In this document: piece by piece, positions 7,328 to 14,517 of the stretch
Position numbering within the stretch: the first letter of the stretch is position 1
How the letters are laid out: every line of letters starts with the position of its first letter
Assembly (NCBI GenBank): GCA_004557975.1
Contig: SFEV01000033.1
Coordinates: 1-28,474 of the forward strand
DNA: 28,474 nt
Direction of reading: 5' to 3'
From: Lachnospiraceae bacterium
Lineage (GTDB): Bacteria; Bacillota; Clostridia; Lachnospirales; Lachnospiraceae
The notes under the pieces: generated by a model
Databases searched by the model: none
Told to the model about the DNA's origin: nothing
Seen by the model: the letters and a program-made list of their open reading frames with translations, nothing else
Translations under genes and position numbers: made by a program

Positions 7328-8052
7328 AACAGGCCCCGGGCAGGTGCCGTAAAACCGGCGAGGGAACGGTCGAGTCCCTCAAAGGCGGCAGTGATCTGTG
7401 AGGGCATGCGCTCTCCCAGTCCGATTTCGATCAGTGTCCCTGTCATGATCCGGACCATATTGTAGAGGAAGCCGTCACCGCGGTAACGGATATACAGAAT
7501 GCCGTCCTGCTCCTCCATTGTGATTTCATAAACGGTACGCACCGTTGATTTCTTCATGTGCCGGTTGGAACAGAAGCTTTTGAAATCATGTGTGCCGGTC
7601 AGAAGATCGGCACCTTCCCGCATTCGCCTGAGGTTCAGCGGCTCGTCGATGCGGTACACGTATCGACGCTCAAAGACGCGGGACACTCTTCCGATATCGA
7701 TGCGGTATTCGTAGATTTTGCTCTCTGCGTTCAGACGTGCATGAAAACGCTCCGGTGCTTTTTCGACAGCGAGGATGCGGATATCCTGGGGTAGACAGCT
7801 GTTGAAGTAATCCTGGATTTCCATGCAGGAGTACCGGCTGATCATACGCGGAATCCTGTAATTTGCCACCTGTCTGAGCGCGTGTACACCGGCATCTGTG
7901 CGTCCTGAGCCGTGAAGCTCCACAGGTTCTCCGTAAAGCTGTTCCAGAATATTTTCAAGCTTTTCCTGGATCGTATCGGGGGTGTTGCCCTGACGCTGCC
8001 AGCCGTTGTAGCGCGTCCCGTCATATTGTATAATCAGGCAGAAGTTTGCCAT
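7282..8052 (-). CDS. truA: tRNA pseudouridine synthase A
   Basis: The 256-residue enzyme converts uridine to pseudouridine at positions 38-40 of the tRNA anticodon arm. It begins with the family hallmark IQYDGTRYNGWQRQ. GSGRTDAGVHA follows, with the catalytic aspartate at D53. The later motif YRGDGFLYNMVRIMTG is also typical. The length is normal. AAGGGATC lies upstream of the ATG. It follows the four membrane-protein genes on the same strand after a 121-bp gap. The last nine codons (ending IGNCDFL) lie inside the 18-bp palindrome at 7275-7314, so the C-terminal tail is likely derived from a repeat and not conserved. Confidence 0.95.
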   Translation of the reverse strand: MANFCLIIQYDGTRYNGWQRQGNTPDTIQEKLENILEQLYGEPVELHGSGRTDAGVHALRQVANYRIPRMISRYSCMEIQDYFNSCLPQDIRILAVEKAPERFHARLNAESKIYEYRIDIGRVSRVFERRYVYRIDEPLNLRRMREGADLLTGTHDFKSFCSNRHMKKSTVRTVYEITMEEQDGILYIRYRGDGFLYNMVRIMTGTLIEIGLGERMPSQITAAFEGLDRSLAGFTAPARGLFLTDVFYVIGNCDFL

Positions 8053-8120
8053 AGTGATCCCTTCTTTCTCTTATGGTTTATATGGATGGCGCAGAAAATT
8101 TATCCGCCGACATCCATCCT

Positions 8121-8204
8121 GTGATAAATCAGAAAATCATTCATCAGCAGTTGTTCTGTGATAAATCAGAAAATCATTCATCAGCAGTTGTTCTGTGATA
8201 AATC
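8121..8204. repeat. 37-bp tandem duplication at a gene 3' end
   Basis: Two identical 37-bp units (8121-8157 and 8158-8194, starting GTGATAAATCAGAAAATCAT) are followed by ten bases of a third copy (8195-8204). The coding strand of the upstream gene (8174-9070) is the minus strand, and its stop codon lies inside the second unit. The outer unit is therefore a duplicate of the gene's end and early 3' untranslated sequence. No divergence is seen between copies, which suggests a recent event. Confidence 0.92.
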
Positions 8205-9070
8205 TCAAACTCACCGATTTCACCGATCAGCTCATATCCCGTCGAAACGTAGTAGTCTCCCAGTTCCATCTCTTTTTCCTGAATAATATAATCAATCCTG
8301 CAGCGCTGTGTTGTCTCGATAAAGGCAGCCTCATCAATCCGGATTCCAAAGCGTGACACCAGAGCCAGAATATGAGGCTGGTGATAGGAGCGGATAATCC
8401 GGTCAATGTTTTCCTGTGACCGGTCGTTCAGACTCCATTCTGTCATATCGCTGCGCCGCAGCATGCCGAGAATGGAGGGATTGTACTGCCGCAGCTCCAG
8501 CAGATTTTCATTTGCGTACAGAGCTTTCTTGAACAGGCCGTTTGCGGCGGCATCCTCTTCAATCAGTTCAGAGATCTGTACGACCGTATCATCCGCCTTG
8601 CAGAGATTCTGTGGTACGTGAAGATGGGGCAGGGCTGATGAACCGAAGAGAGCGATGAACAGTACACAGCATCCGGCGGCCATGCTCCGGTGGAGGATAT
8701 TGTAAGCTTCCTGCACGTGAGTCGTTTTGGGCGGAACAGACAGGTAGCTTTTCCTGGGAGGTGTCATACAGATGCCTGTAAACGCATAGGAGAGCACCAG
8801 GTTGACCGGAAGCAGCCAGAAAAGGCGGCGCATCCTGGTCGTCAGGCCGATTACCTCAGAGAGAGGTACGATCACAAACGGATTGAAAATGGTGACAGCC
8901 ATAAACGCATCCGGGTAGACGAATGCAAGATTCAGAGACTGACGGCCGATAATAAAAAATACGGCGATGCAGAACAGATAGGCGACGACAAACCATTCTA
9001 TGCCGCCAAAAGCGCTGCGGAACATGTCAAACACGAACTCAATGTGAGAGAGTCTGAAAAAGTTTTCCAT
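8174..9070 (-). CDS. Membrane protein of unknown function, module 2 partner (B')
   Basis: The 298-residue protein has about four hydrophobic segments in residues 25-160. A soluble C-terminal domain of about 140 residues probably faces outside. It is a diverged paralogue of the gene at 10241-11020: both have a WLLP motif after Arg-rich residues (RRLFWLLP and WRVLWLLP). Both also have matching C-terminal strings (ISELIEEDA / ICNMIREDA; YNPSIL / YDPSIT; TGYELIGEIGEFEIY / FGYQQIGTVNNYGIF). The ATG at 9070 has AGGTG upstream. A GTG at 9079 is the alternative, sitting directly after the TAG of the upstream gene in the same frame. It may therefore be the C-terminal half of one larger protein. I recall similar large clostridial proteins as DUF6077, but am not certain. 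Confidence 0.65.
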   Translation of the reverse strand: MENFFRLSHIEFVFDMFRSAFGGIEWFVVAYLFCIAVFFIIGRQSLNLAFVYPDAFMAVTIFNPFVIVPLSEVIGLTTRMRRLFWLLPVNLVLSYAFTGICMTPPRKSYLSVPPKTTHVQEAYNILHRSMAAGCCVLFIALFGSSALPHLHVPQNLCKADDTVVQISELIEEDAAANGLFKKALYANENLLELRQYNPSILGMLRRSDMTEWSLNDRSQENIDRIIRSYHQPHILALVSRFGIRIDEAAFIETTQRCRIDYIIQEKEMELGDYYVSTGYELIGEIGEFEIYHRTTADE

Positions 9071-9079
9071 CTGCTTCAC

Positions 9080-10156
9080 CTACTTTCCGGTATAGATCAG
9101 GAATTCATTTTTAGTCAGCAGGTACAGAAGAATCATCACGGCACACGGCAACAGAAGAAGAAGGAAACGCCCGAAGACGGACGGCTTTTTCTGGTGAAGA
9201 GCAAGCGGTATGTACAGTGCACTGATTTCAAACGGGATCATGAATATGGAACTCATATTCAGACCGAAAGAACTCAGAATTGTCAGGAAGGAATAAATCC
9301 ACCAGCATTTCTGCTCTCCACTCTGTGAGGTCTTCATAAAGAAATAAAGGAGTGCCGGGATGATCAGCACGGCCAGAATTGATTTCCCGTCTGAGGCGCG
9401 GGAAATCAGAAATCCGGCTGCCGTATATTCATTATAACTGAATACGTTCAACAGGGCAAGAAAGCCTGTCAGCATCAGACTTTTTGCACGGCTGCCTTTA
9501 AAAAGAAAGCATCCGATCTCAAAGAACAGAAGCTGATACAGAATGAGGACAACGGAGACCATGACTGTCAGCCGTTCTGCCATGGGATGAATGTTCAGCA
9601 GATAACACATGACGGAACCATGATTCTGGTACGTTTCCAGAAGGTATTCCGGATTCAGGTATTCAAGGATTTTTCCGGTAAAAGGATCATACTGGCTGAT
9701 CGTGTCGGTATACAGTGATGTGGATACATCTCCGAGATAGTAAGCCTGGTTCCAGGTATCGCTGGCTTTGCCGTTCATATTGACGAGAAAAAGCTGCAGC
9801 AGGACCAGAGCCAGAAATATTATAGTAATGTATCGCTGCTTTCCGGTGAATAATGCCTTCCATGTATCACGTCTGATCCGCCACTGCCTTTTTTCCGAAA
9901 GGAGGAACAGGACAACGATCAGGATAAGAACGGCTGCCCATACGTGTGCCAGCAAAGAGAGCGGAAGCAGCAGAAGCTTCATGGGCAGCGCCGTAATACC
10001 GAACAGGAAAAAACAGGCGAAGAAGCCCAGCAGGAACGTCCGTGCTATGGAAAAATCGTCGGCAGGAAAAAGGCGTACGACGATGGAGCCTGCGGCATAA
10101 TAAATAAAAAGATACAGGACGATGGAGCCTGCAATAAGAGGAAGCTGGTAATTCAT
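9080..10156 (-). CDS. Polytopic membrane protein, module 2 first gene (A', DUF6077-like)
   Basis: This 358-residue protein has about ten hydrophobic helices. It is paralogous to the gene at 11073-12110. Shared features include the ALPM motif (ITALPMKLL / IMALPMILL), the loop YLGDVSTSLYTDTI / YVGTATTSVETDSI leading to DPFTG / NPYTG, IGCFLFK / IGCKWFR, and LLNVFSYNEYT / ALNSFATYSTY. The layout recalls GT-C-fold glycosyltransferases or related wall-polymer membrane enzymes, but the catalytic residues are not clear, so no function is assigned. AAAGGAG precedes the ATG. The gene ends in a TAG that is immediately followed, in the same frame, by the start of its partner. Confidence 0.7.
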   Translation of the reverse strand: MNYQLPLIAGSIVLYLFIYYAAGSIVVRLFPADDFSIARTFLLGFFACFFLFGITALPMKLLLLPLSLLAHVWAAVLILIVVLFLLSEKRQWRIRRDTWKALFTGKQRYITIIFLALVLLQLFLVNMNGKASDTWNQAYYLGDVSTSLYTDTISQYDPFTGKILEYLNPEYLLETYQNHGSVMCYLLNIHPMAERLTVMVSVVLILYQLLFFEIGCFLFKGSRAKSLMLTGFLALLNVFSYNEYTAAGFLISRASDGKSILAVLIIPALLYFFMKTSQSGEQKCWWIYSFLTILSSFGLNMSSIFMIPFEISALYIPLALHQKKPSVFGRFLLLLLPCAVMILLYLLTKNEFLIYTGK

Positions 10157-10240
10157 AAATCTCCTTTCATGGCAGATATGATTTCACACAGACCTGTGAG
10201 TCCGGAACTTGTCGCGGCGGGCTGCCTGATCTTTCTGTCC

Positions 10241-11020
10241 TTACGATTCCGTTTCTGTCAGCCGGAATATCCCGTAATTATTGACGGTTCCGATCTGCTG
10301 GTAGCCGAACTGCTCCACGTAAGACTGCTTAAAACGGTCGTTCAGGACAATGGCAAGGTAATTGCAGCCGGAAGCATTGGCCAGCCGGGCTATCTGCTTG
10401 TATTTTACACGCCCTTCCGGGTGAACTGCGCGGTACAGAGCCAGCGTATTTTTAGTTATGGCACCTTTGCCGCGTCTGCCGTAAGGCATGGTGATGGACG
10501 GATCATACACTCTTATGTACGGGGAAATATTTTCGTCGGTAGCCAGGCAGACTTCAGACTCCCCGGCGTCCTCGCGGATCATATTGCAGATGTGAGCCAC
10601 CTCGTCCGGAACCTTCTGATAATTATGCACCTTTACATACTGTCCTGAATCCAGCAGCGTTTTCCCGCAAAATACAGTCAGACCCGTAAGCAGAAGTACC
10701 GTAATAAAGCGTATGGGACGGGACATCCGGATATGCAGAAATTCCGCGCATGCCAGTGCGATGACCAGTGTGGCCGGAAGAAGCCACAGGACTCTCCAGT
10801 ATACGTCCTGTCCGATACATTTCTGGATTACCCTGGCGGACAGCGGACACAGGAACAGCAGAAGGACAGTAAACACATAGGGAAGTATCTGTCGGATGCT
10901 GTTTTCCTTCCGCTTCCATATAAGAAGGCAGATGACGGCGATCAGCAGCAGATACTGCACGTATCCGTCTCCCCAGTAGCTGTTCCATATGGAGACGGTC
11001 CATTCCATGATTTCTTTCAT
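10241..11020 (-). CDS. Membrane protein of unknown function, module 1 partner (B)
   Basis: The 259-residue protein has about four hydrophobic helices (residues 20-125) and a C-terminal soluble domain of about 135 residues. It aligns along its length with the gene at 8174-9070, including WLLP, the acidic helix before YDPSIT, and the closing FGYQQIGTVNNYGIF. No known catalytic motif is recognised. Its ATG at 11020 follows GGGAGAGA. The ATG also overlaps, as ATGA, the stop of a short -1-frame continuation of the upstream gene, suggesting the pair was or is translationally coupled. It lies 84 bases before the second module on the same strand. Confidence 0.7.
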   Translation of the reverse strand: MKEIMEWTVSIWNSYWGDGYVQYLLLIAVICLLIWKRKENSIRQILPYVFTVLLLFLCPLSARVIQKCIGQDVYWRVLWLLPATLVIALACAEFLHIRMSRPIRFITVLLLTGLTVFCGKTLLDSGQYVKVHNYQKVPDEVAHICNMIREDAGESEVCLATDENISPYIRVYDPSITMPYGRRGKGAITKNTLALYRAVHPEGRVKYKQIARLANASGCNYLAIVLNDRFKQSYVEQFGYQQIGTVNNYGIFRLTETES

Positions 11021-11072
11021 AAAGATCTCTCCCAGTTGATTCGTAATAAAAGATAAAAGTTATTCTTTGCTG

Positions 11073-12110
11073 TCAGGCAATAAAAATATAAATTATTCCA
11101 AGCAGAACAGACGGAAGACAGCACAGCAGCGCCTTCAGGAATCTGCCGGGACTTCTGAAGCGGATCAACGCCAGCAGTGCAAAAACTCCCTGCAGAATCG
11201 GCGCCAGGATGATCCCCATAGAGGAAAGCAGGCAGCAGGAAATATTTCCCAGGAAAAGCAGACCCCACGGGTACTCCGGTTTCTCCTCCATCACAATGGA
11301 GAGCGACAGATACAAAAGCAGCGGAAGCAGCGCGGCGGCCAGCAGCGCTTTTCCCTGCCAGATGCGGATCATCTGGAAGCTGCCCGAATTGTAAGTGGAA
11401 TACGTCGCAAAGCTGTTCAGAGCGGCAACAACGTAAAGGAAGATTCCACTTTTGTGGCTGTTGTTTCTGAACCATTTACAGCCGATCCGGTAAATGACCA
11501 GATACGACATGAGCTGAAAGACAGGGGGGAATACCGTGTGTGCCATAATGGCAGGATGAAGCCCCGCACAGAGCTGACTGATCACCGCCAGAAAAATCGG
11601 AAACGGTGACAGCACGTATCTGCTGGGCAGGTTCCTGTAATTCAGTCCTGTATATGGATTGACAACAAAAATACTGTCCGTCTCGACAGAGGTAGTGGCC
11701 GTCCCCACGTAAAATGCATCGTCCGCATCAAAATGTGCAAAATAAACGACAATACAGATCTGCACTGCGATGAGAATCAGCGCACACCAGAAAAAGGGAG
11801 AGGCGCTGCGGAATCTCTCACGCACTGAAAAAACAGACGGAAATGTCTGCTTTCGGAGACAGAATATGCCGCAGAGTGCCGTACCGGCAGCCACAGCCCC
11901 GTAGCACCATACAAGGAGATGGAGCGGGACGTGCAGAAGAATCATGGGAAGGGCCATGATTTCTGCGGCGGCAAACAGAAACAGATACCCTGTAAGAAAG
12001 CATTCCCCCAAAGTAAAAGCTTCTTTTTTTCTGAGAAACAAAATCCCGGCGGCAGTCGGAACGACAATAAGCCAGAATATTGCGAGAAGTCCTTTTAAAG
12101 CTAAACTCAT
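11073..12110 (-). CDS. Polytopic membrane protein, module 1 first gene (A, DUF6077-like)
   Basis: The 345-residue protein has about ten membrane helices, and its paralogue is at 9080-10156. The loop after the fourth or fifth helix is acidic (AHFDADDAFYVGTATTS). It resembles the Asp-rich extracellular loop of GT-C glycosyltransferases; this is an inference only. It stops at TGA in IYIFIA. The -1 frame continues for about 19 codons with LTAKNNFYLL, matching LTKNEFLIY at the end of the paralogue, so this copy seems to have a frameshift at the five-T run (11082-11086). The ribosome site is weak (AAGGGG, 12 bases away). It is the first gene of the leftward block. Confidence 0.68.
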   Translation of the reverse strand: MSLALKGLLAIFWLIVVPTAAGILFLRKKEAFTLGECFLTGYLFLFAAAEIMALPMILLHVPLHLLVWCYGAVAAGTALCGIFCLRKQTFPSVFSVRERFRSASPFFWCALILIAVQICIVVYFAHFDADDAFYVGTATTSVETDSIFVVNPYTGLNYRNLPSRYVLSPFPIFLAVISQLCAGLHPAIMAHTVFPPVFQLMSYLVIYRIGCKWFRNNSHKSGIFLYVVAALNSFATYSTYNSGSFQMIRIWQGKALLAAALLPLLLYLSLSIVMEEKPEYPWGLLFLGNISCCLLSSMGIILAPILQGVFALLALIRFRSPGRFLKALLCCLPSVLLGIIYIFIA

Positions 12111-12150
12111 GATCGGTTTTGGCCCCTTCTGTTAAAAAATAATTTCCTTA

Positions 12151-12179
12151 AAGATAACAATAAATGTCGAAAAATGCAA
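12151..12179 (-). promoter_or_regulatory. Promoter of the four-gene membrane block
   Basis: On the minus strand TTGCAT (12174-12179) stands 17 bases from TATCTT (12151-12156), about 40 bases upstream of the first gene. The spacing is ideal and the -10 box is a moderate match. It could drive all four membrane genes and truA. Confidence 0.5.
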
Positions 12180-12186
12180 GTTGCTC

Positions 12187-12270
12187 TTTCTGGAAAGTTA
12201 CAGTTCAGCCACAGGCGGTCTGTGGCCTGCATGGCGCATGTGAACAGTTACTCTGGAAAGTTGGTTCAGA
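12187..12270. repeat. Hairpin flanked by an imperfect direct repeat
   Basis: The perfect 7-bp stem GCCACAG / CTGTGGC (12208-12226) has a GCGGT loop. It is flanked by two related strings, CTGGAAAGTTACAGTTCAG (from 12190) and CTGGAAAGTTGGTTCAG (from 12253). The outer GTTCA (12203-12207) and TGAAC (12241-12245) can also pair. It lies between divergent units, outside the promoter of the leftward block. No function is assigned. Confidence 0.45.
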
Positions 12271-12374
12271 ACAGATGAATTGTGATACAATTGATTGCGA
12301 AGTTTCCGGGGGTGATGTAGAATAACATATCGGGTGAGAGGACGTAAGATCCTGAAACACAAACGGAGGATAAA

Positions 12375-12920
12375 ATGACAGACGAAATTAGAAGTGAAAT
12401 AGAAGAAAAGTTATCCGGGCTGCCTGTGGTACAGTATGCGTGGCTTGCAGGCGGGGAAATCCCGTTCTCAGAGAGAGTCCGCAGCATCTGCCGGGAGGAG
12501 TGTCCGCGATATGGCTCGAGCTGGGCATGCCCGCCGGGAGTCGGGACGGTGGAGGAATGCCGTATCGTGTGCGAATCGTATGACGGGGCGCTTGTGTTTA
12601 CAACCATTGCCGAAGTGCAGGATATTGAAAATATGGAAGAGACGCTTGCGACAAGGAAGGAACACGAGGAGGTCACGCGCGGGATACGTCATATTCTGCA
12701 GCAGTACACAGGGCAGACACTGGCGCTTTCCGGTGATTCCTGCGCCATCTGCGGAAAGTGCGCGTATCCGGATGAGCCCTGCCGCCATCCCGGGGAAATG
12801 ATCCCATGCGTGGAGGGGTACGGGATTGTTGTTCCGCTTCTTGCGGAGCAGGCCGGAATTGAATTTATGAACGGAAGTAATGTTGTCACATGGTTTGGCA
12901 TGGTGTTTTTCACAGAATAA
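12375..12920 (+). CDS. DUF2284 cysteine-rich metal-binding protein
   Basis: This 181-residue protein matches the DUF2284 pattern. An N-terminal cysteine group (C39, C43, C52 in ICREECPRYGSSWACPP) and a second group (C123, C126, C129, C136, C145 in SCAICGKCAYPDEPC) would together bind an Fe-S cluster or another metal. No enzyme activity is established for the family as far as I know. It is cytoplasmic, with no signal peptide. ACGGAGG precedes the ATG. It is the only gene between the divergent membrane block and htrA, and is likely monocistronic. Confidence 0.87.
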   Translation: MTDEIRSEIEEKLSGLPVVQYAWLAGGEIPFSERVRSICREECPRYGSSWACPPGVGTVEECRIVCESYDGALVFTTIAEVQDIENMEETLATRKEHEEVTRGIRHILQQYTGQTLALSGDSCAICGKCAYPDEPCRHPGEMIPCVEGYGIVVPLLAEQAGIEFMNGSNVVTWFGMVFFTE

Positions 12921-13026
12921 ACATAATTCTGTCACAATTCCATCAAAAGGCGCGGTTATACTTTCAACTGTAAAAGGGAAAAGTAACAGACAGTTGTTTG
13001 ATTCATATAAAAGGGAGGCATTTTTT

Positions 13027-14256
13027 ATGAAGAAAAAAACATTGATTTCATTATTGTGTGCGGGAACATTGACAGTGGGTGTCATAACAGGGCTGACAGG
13101 CTTCACAGATAAAAAGGATGCGGCAGAAGTACCTGCTTCTGACTACACGCTTCTTTCCACGGCAGACGAAGAAAAAGAAGAGACTCTTGTAGACGGACAG
13201 ATCACAGGTGTGGCCGATGTGGCTGAGAAAGTAATGCCGGCAGTTGTATCTATCACAAATAAATCCGTACAGGAGGTACAGGACCTGTTCGGACTCTACG
13301 GCAGATATGGATACGGATTTGGATACGGCAGAGGCGGAAGAGGCGGCACATATACGTACGAGAGCGAGAGCTGCGGTTCCGGTATTATTATTGGAGAAAA
13401 TGATGAGGAGCTTCTGATCTGTACGAACAATCACGTTGTGGAAGGTGCGACAGAGATTACTGTCGGTTTCGTCGATGATGAGGTGTATGAAGCAACCGTA
13501 AAAGGTACGGATGCATCCAATGATCTGGCGGTAGTGGCAGTGAAGCTGGATGACATCTCCGGTGATACGATGGATCAGATCAGGATTGCTGAGGTCGGCA
13601 ATTCCGACAGTCTCCGTGTCGGAGAACAGGTTGTGGCCATTGGAAACGCGCTTGGATACGGACAGTCTGTGACGACAGGTATTGTCAGTGCGCTGAACCG
13701 TACGATTGATCTGGACGGCTACAGTGCAGAGCTGATTCAGACAGATGCGGCTATCAACCCCGGCAACAGCGGCGGTGCACTGCTCGACATGAACGGACGT
13801 GTCATCGGTATCAACTCTGCAAAGGCAGCTGAGACAGGTGTGGAAGGCATGGGATATGCAATCCCGATTTCCTACGCAAAGCCGATTCTTGAGGATCTGA
13901 TGAACAAGAAGACAAGGACGGAGACAGTTGCCGAGGAAGACAGCGCATTTATCGGTATCTCCGGTGAAGGCGTATCCGACGAGTTGTCTGAGCTGTACGG
14001 CATTCCGAAGGGTATCTATATTACAGAGGTACAGGAAGGTGGTCCGGCAGATGATGCAGGTCTGCGCAAGGGTTACGTCATCACAAAATTCGACGGAAGC
14101 AGTGTCCTCACTATGAATGATCTGCGCACAAAGCTTGCATATTATGCAGCGGGCGAAGAGGTTCCGGTGGAGGTCAGCTACCAGGAGAACGGTGAAGTAA
14201 AGAAAAAGACTGTGACACTTACCCTCGGAGCATTGAGTGATTATGTGGAGAATTAA
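13027..14256 (+). CDS. HtrA/DegP-type serine protease with PDZ domain
   Basis: The 409-residue, membrane-anchored or secreted trypsin-like protease would degrade or refold damaged proteins outside the membrane. Residues 5-25 are a hydrophobic signal/anchor. The protease domain covers about residues 58-290, with catalytic triad H136 (TNNHVV), D166 (ASNDLAVV) and S248 (NPGNSGGAL). A PDZ domain follows at about 305-400 (GPADDAGLRKGYVI). A Gly/Tyr/Arg-rich linker (YGRYGYGFGYGRGGRGG, residues 91-107) sits in the region of the LA regulatory loop and is a notable low-complexity insert. GGGAGG precedes the ATG at 13027. An earlier in-frame ATG lies inside the DUF2284 gene and would bury the signal peptide. 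Confidence 0.93.
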   Translation: MKKKTLISLLCAGTLTVGVITGLTGFTDKKDAAEVPASDYTLLSTADEEKEETLVDGQITGVADVAEKVMPAVVSITNKSVQEVQDLFGLYGRYGYGFGYGRGGRGGTYTYESESCGSGIIIGENDEELLICTNNHVVEGATEITVGFVDDEVYEATVKGTDASNDLAVVAVKLDDISGDTMDQIRIAEVGNSDSLRVGEQVVAIGNALGYGQSVTTGIVSALNRTIDLDGYSAELIQTDAAINPGNSGGALLDMNGRVIGINSAKAAETGVEGMGYAIPISYAKPILEDLMNKKTRTETVAEEDSAFIGISGEGVSDELSELYGIPKGIYITEVQEGGPADDAGLRKGYVITKFDGSSVLTMNDLRTKLAYYAAGEEVPVEVSYQENGEVKKKTVTLTLGALSDYVEN

Positions 14257-14320
14257 TTGGCAAAAATAATCCTGTAAAACAAAATTTTGGTGTAATTTTA
14301 TCTGACAACACAAAGAAATA

Positions 14321-14356
14321 CGGCGCCCGGCAGAAGCAGAACTCTGCCGGGCGCCG
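14321..14356. terminator. GC-rich hairpin after htrA
   Basis: A 14-bp perfect stem (14321-14334 against 14343-14356, arm CGGCGCCCGGCAGA) has an 8-base loop, 64 bases after the htrA stop. It is followed by AAAAATTT on the plus strand, not a T tract, so it is an atypical terminator. It probably isolates htrA from gdhA. Confidence 0.55.
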
Positions 14357-14437
14357 AAAAATTTACAGAAAACATTATGATTTTCCCTAAAAATACATCA
14401 TTATGCTAAAACTTTAACGTGAGGATGCGAAAAATGT

Positions 14438-14466
14438 TTGCCAAACACGCATACATGATGTATAAT
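14438..14466 (+). promoter_or_regulatory. Promoter of glutamate dehydrogenase
   Basis: TTGCCA (14438-14443), a 17-base spacer and a perfect TATAAT (14461-14466) lie about 50 bases before the gene's ATG. The predicted transcript begins near 14473, downstream of an in-frame ATG at 14419. This confirms the start at 14518. Confidence 0.78.
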
Positions 14467-14517
14467 CAGTCGAAAAGTTTATTAAAAATTTATTTTCAGG
14501 CAAGGGGGCCAAATTTT

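Noticed and set aside
11017..11475. A separate 152-codon gene on the minus strand overlapping the A gene
   Set aside because: It is the -1 frame of A. Only its last 19 codons resemble the paralogue, so I treat it as a frameshift signal and not a gene.
13051..14313. A 420-codon minus-strand frame antisense to htrA
   Set aside because: It is an antisense artefact of codon bias: Cys/His-rich, matching no family, and lying opposite a certain protease gene.
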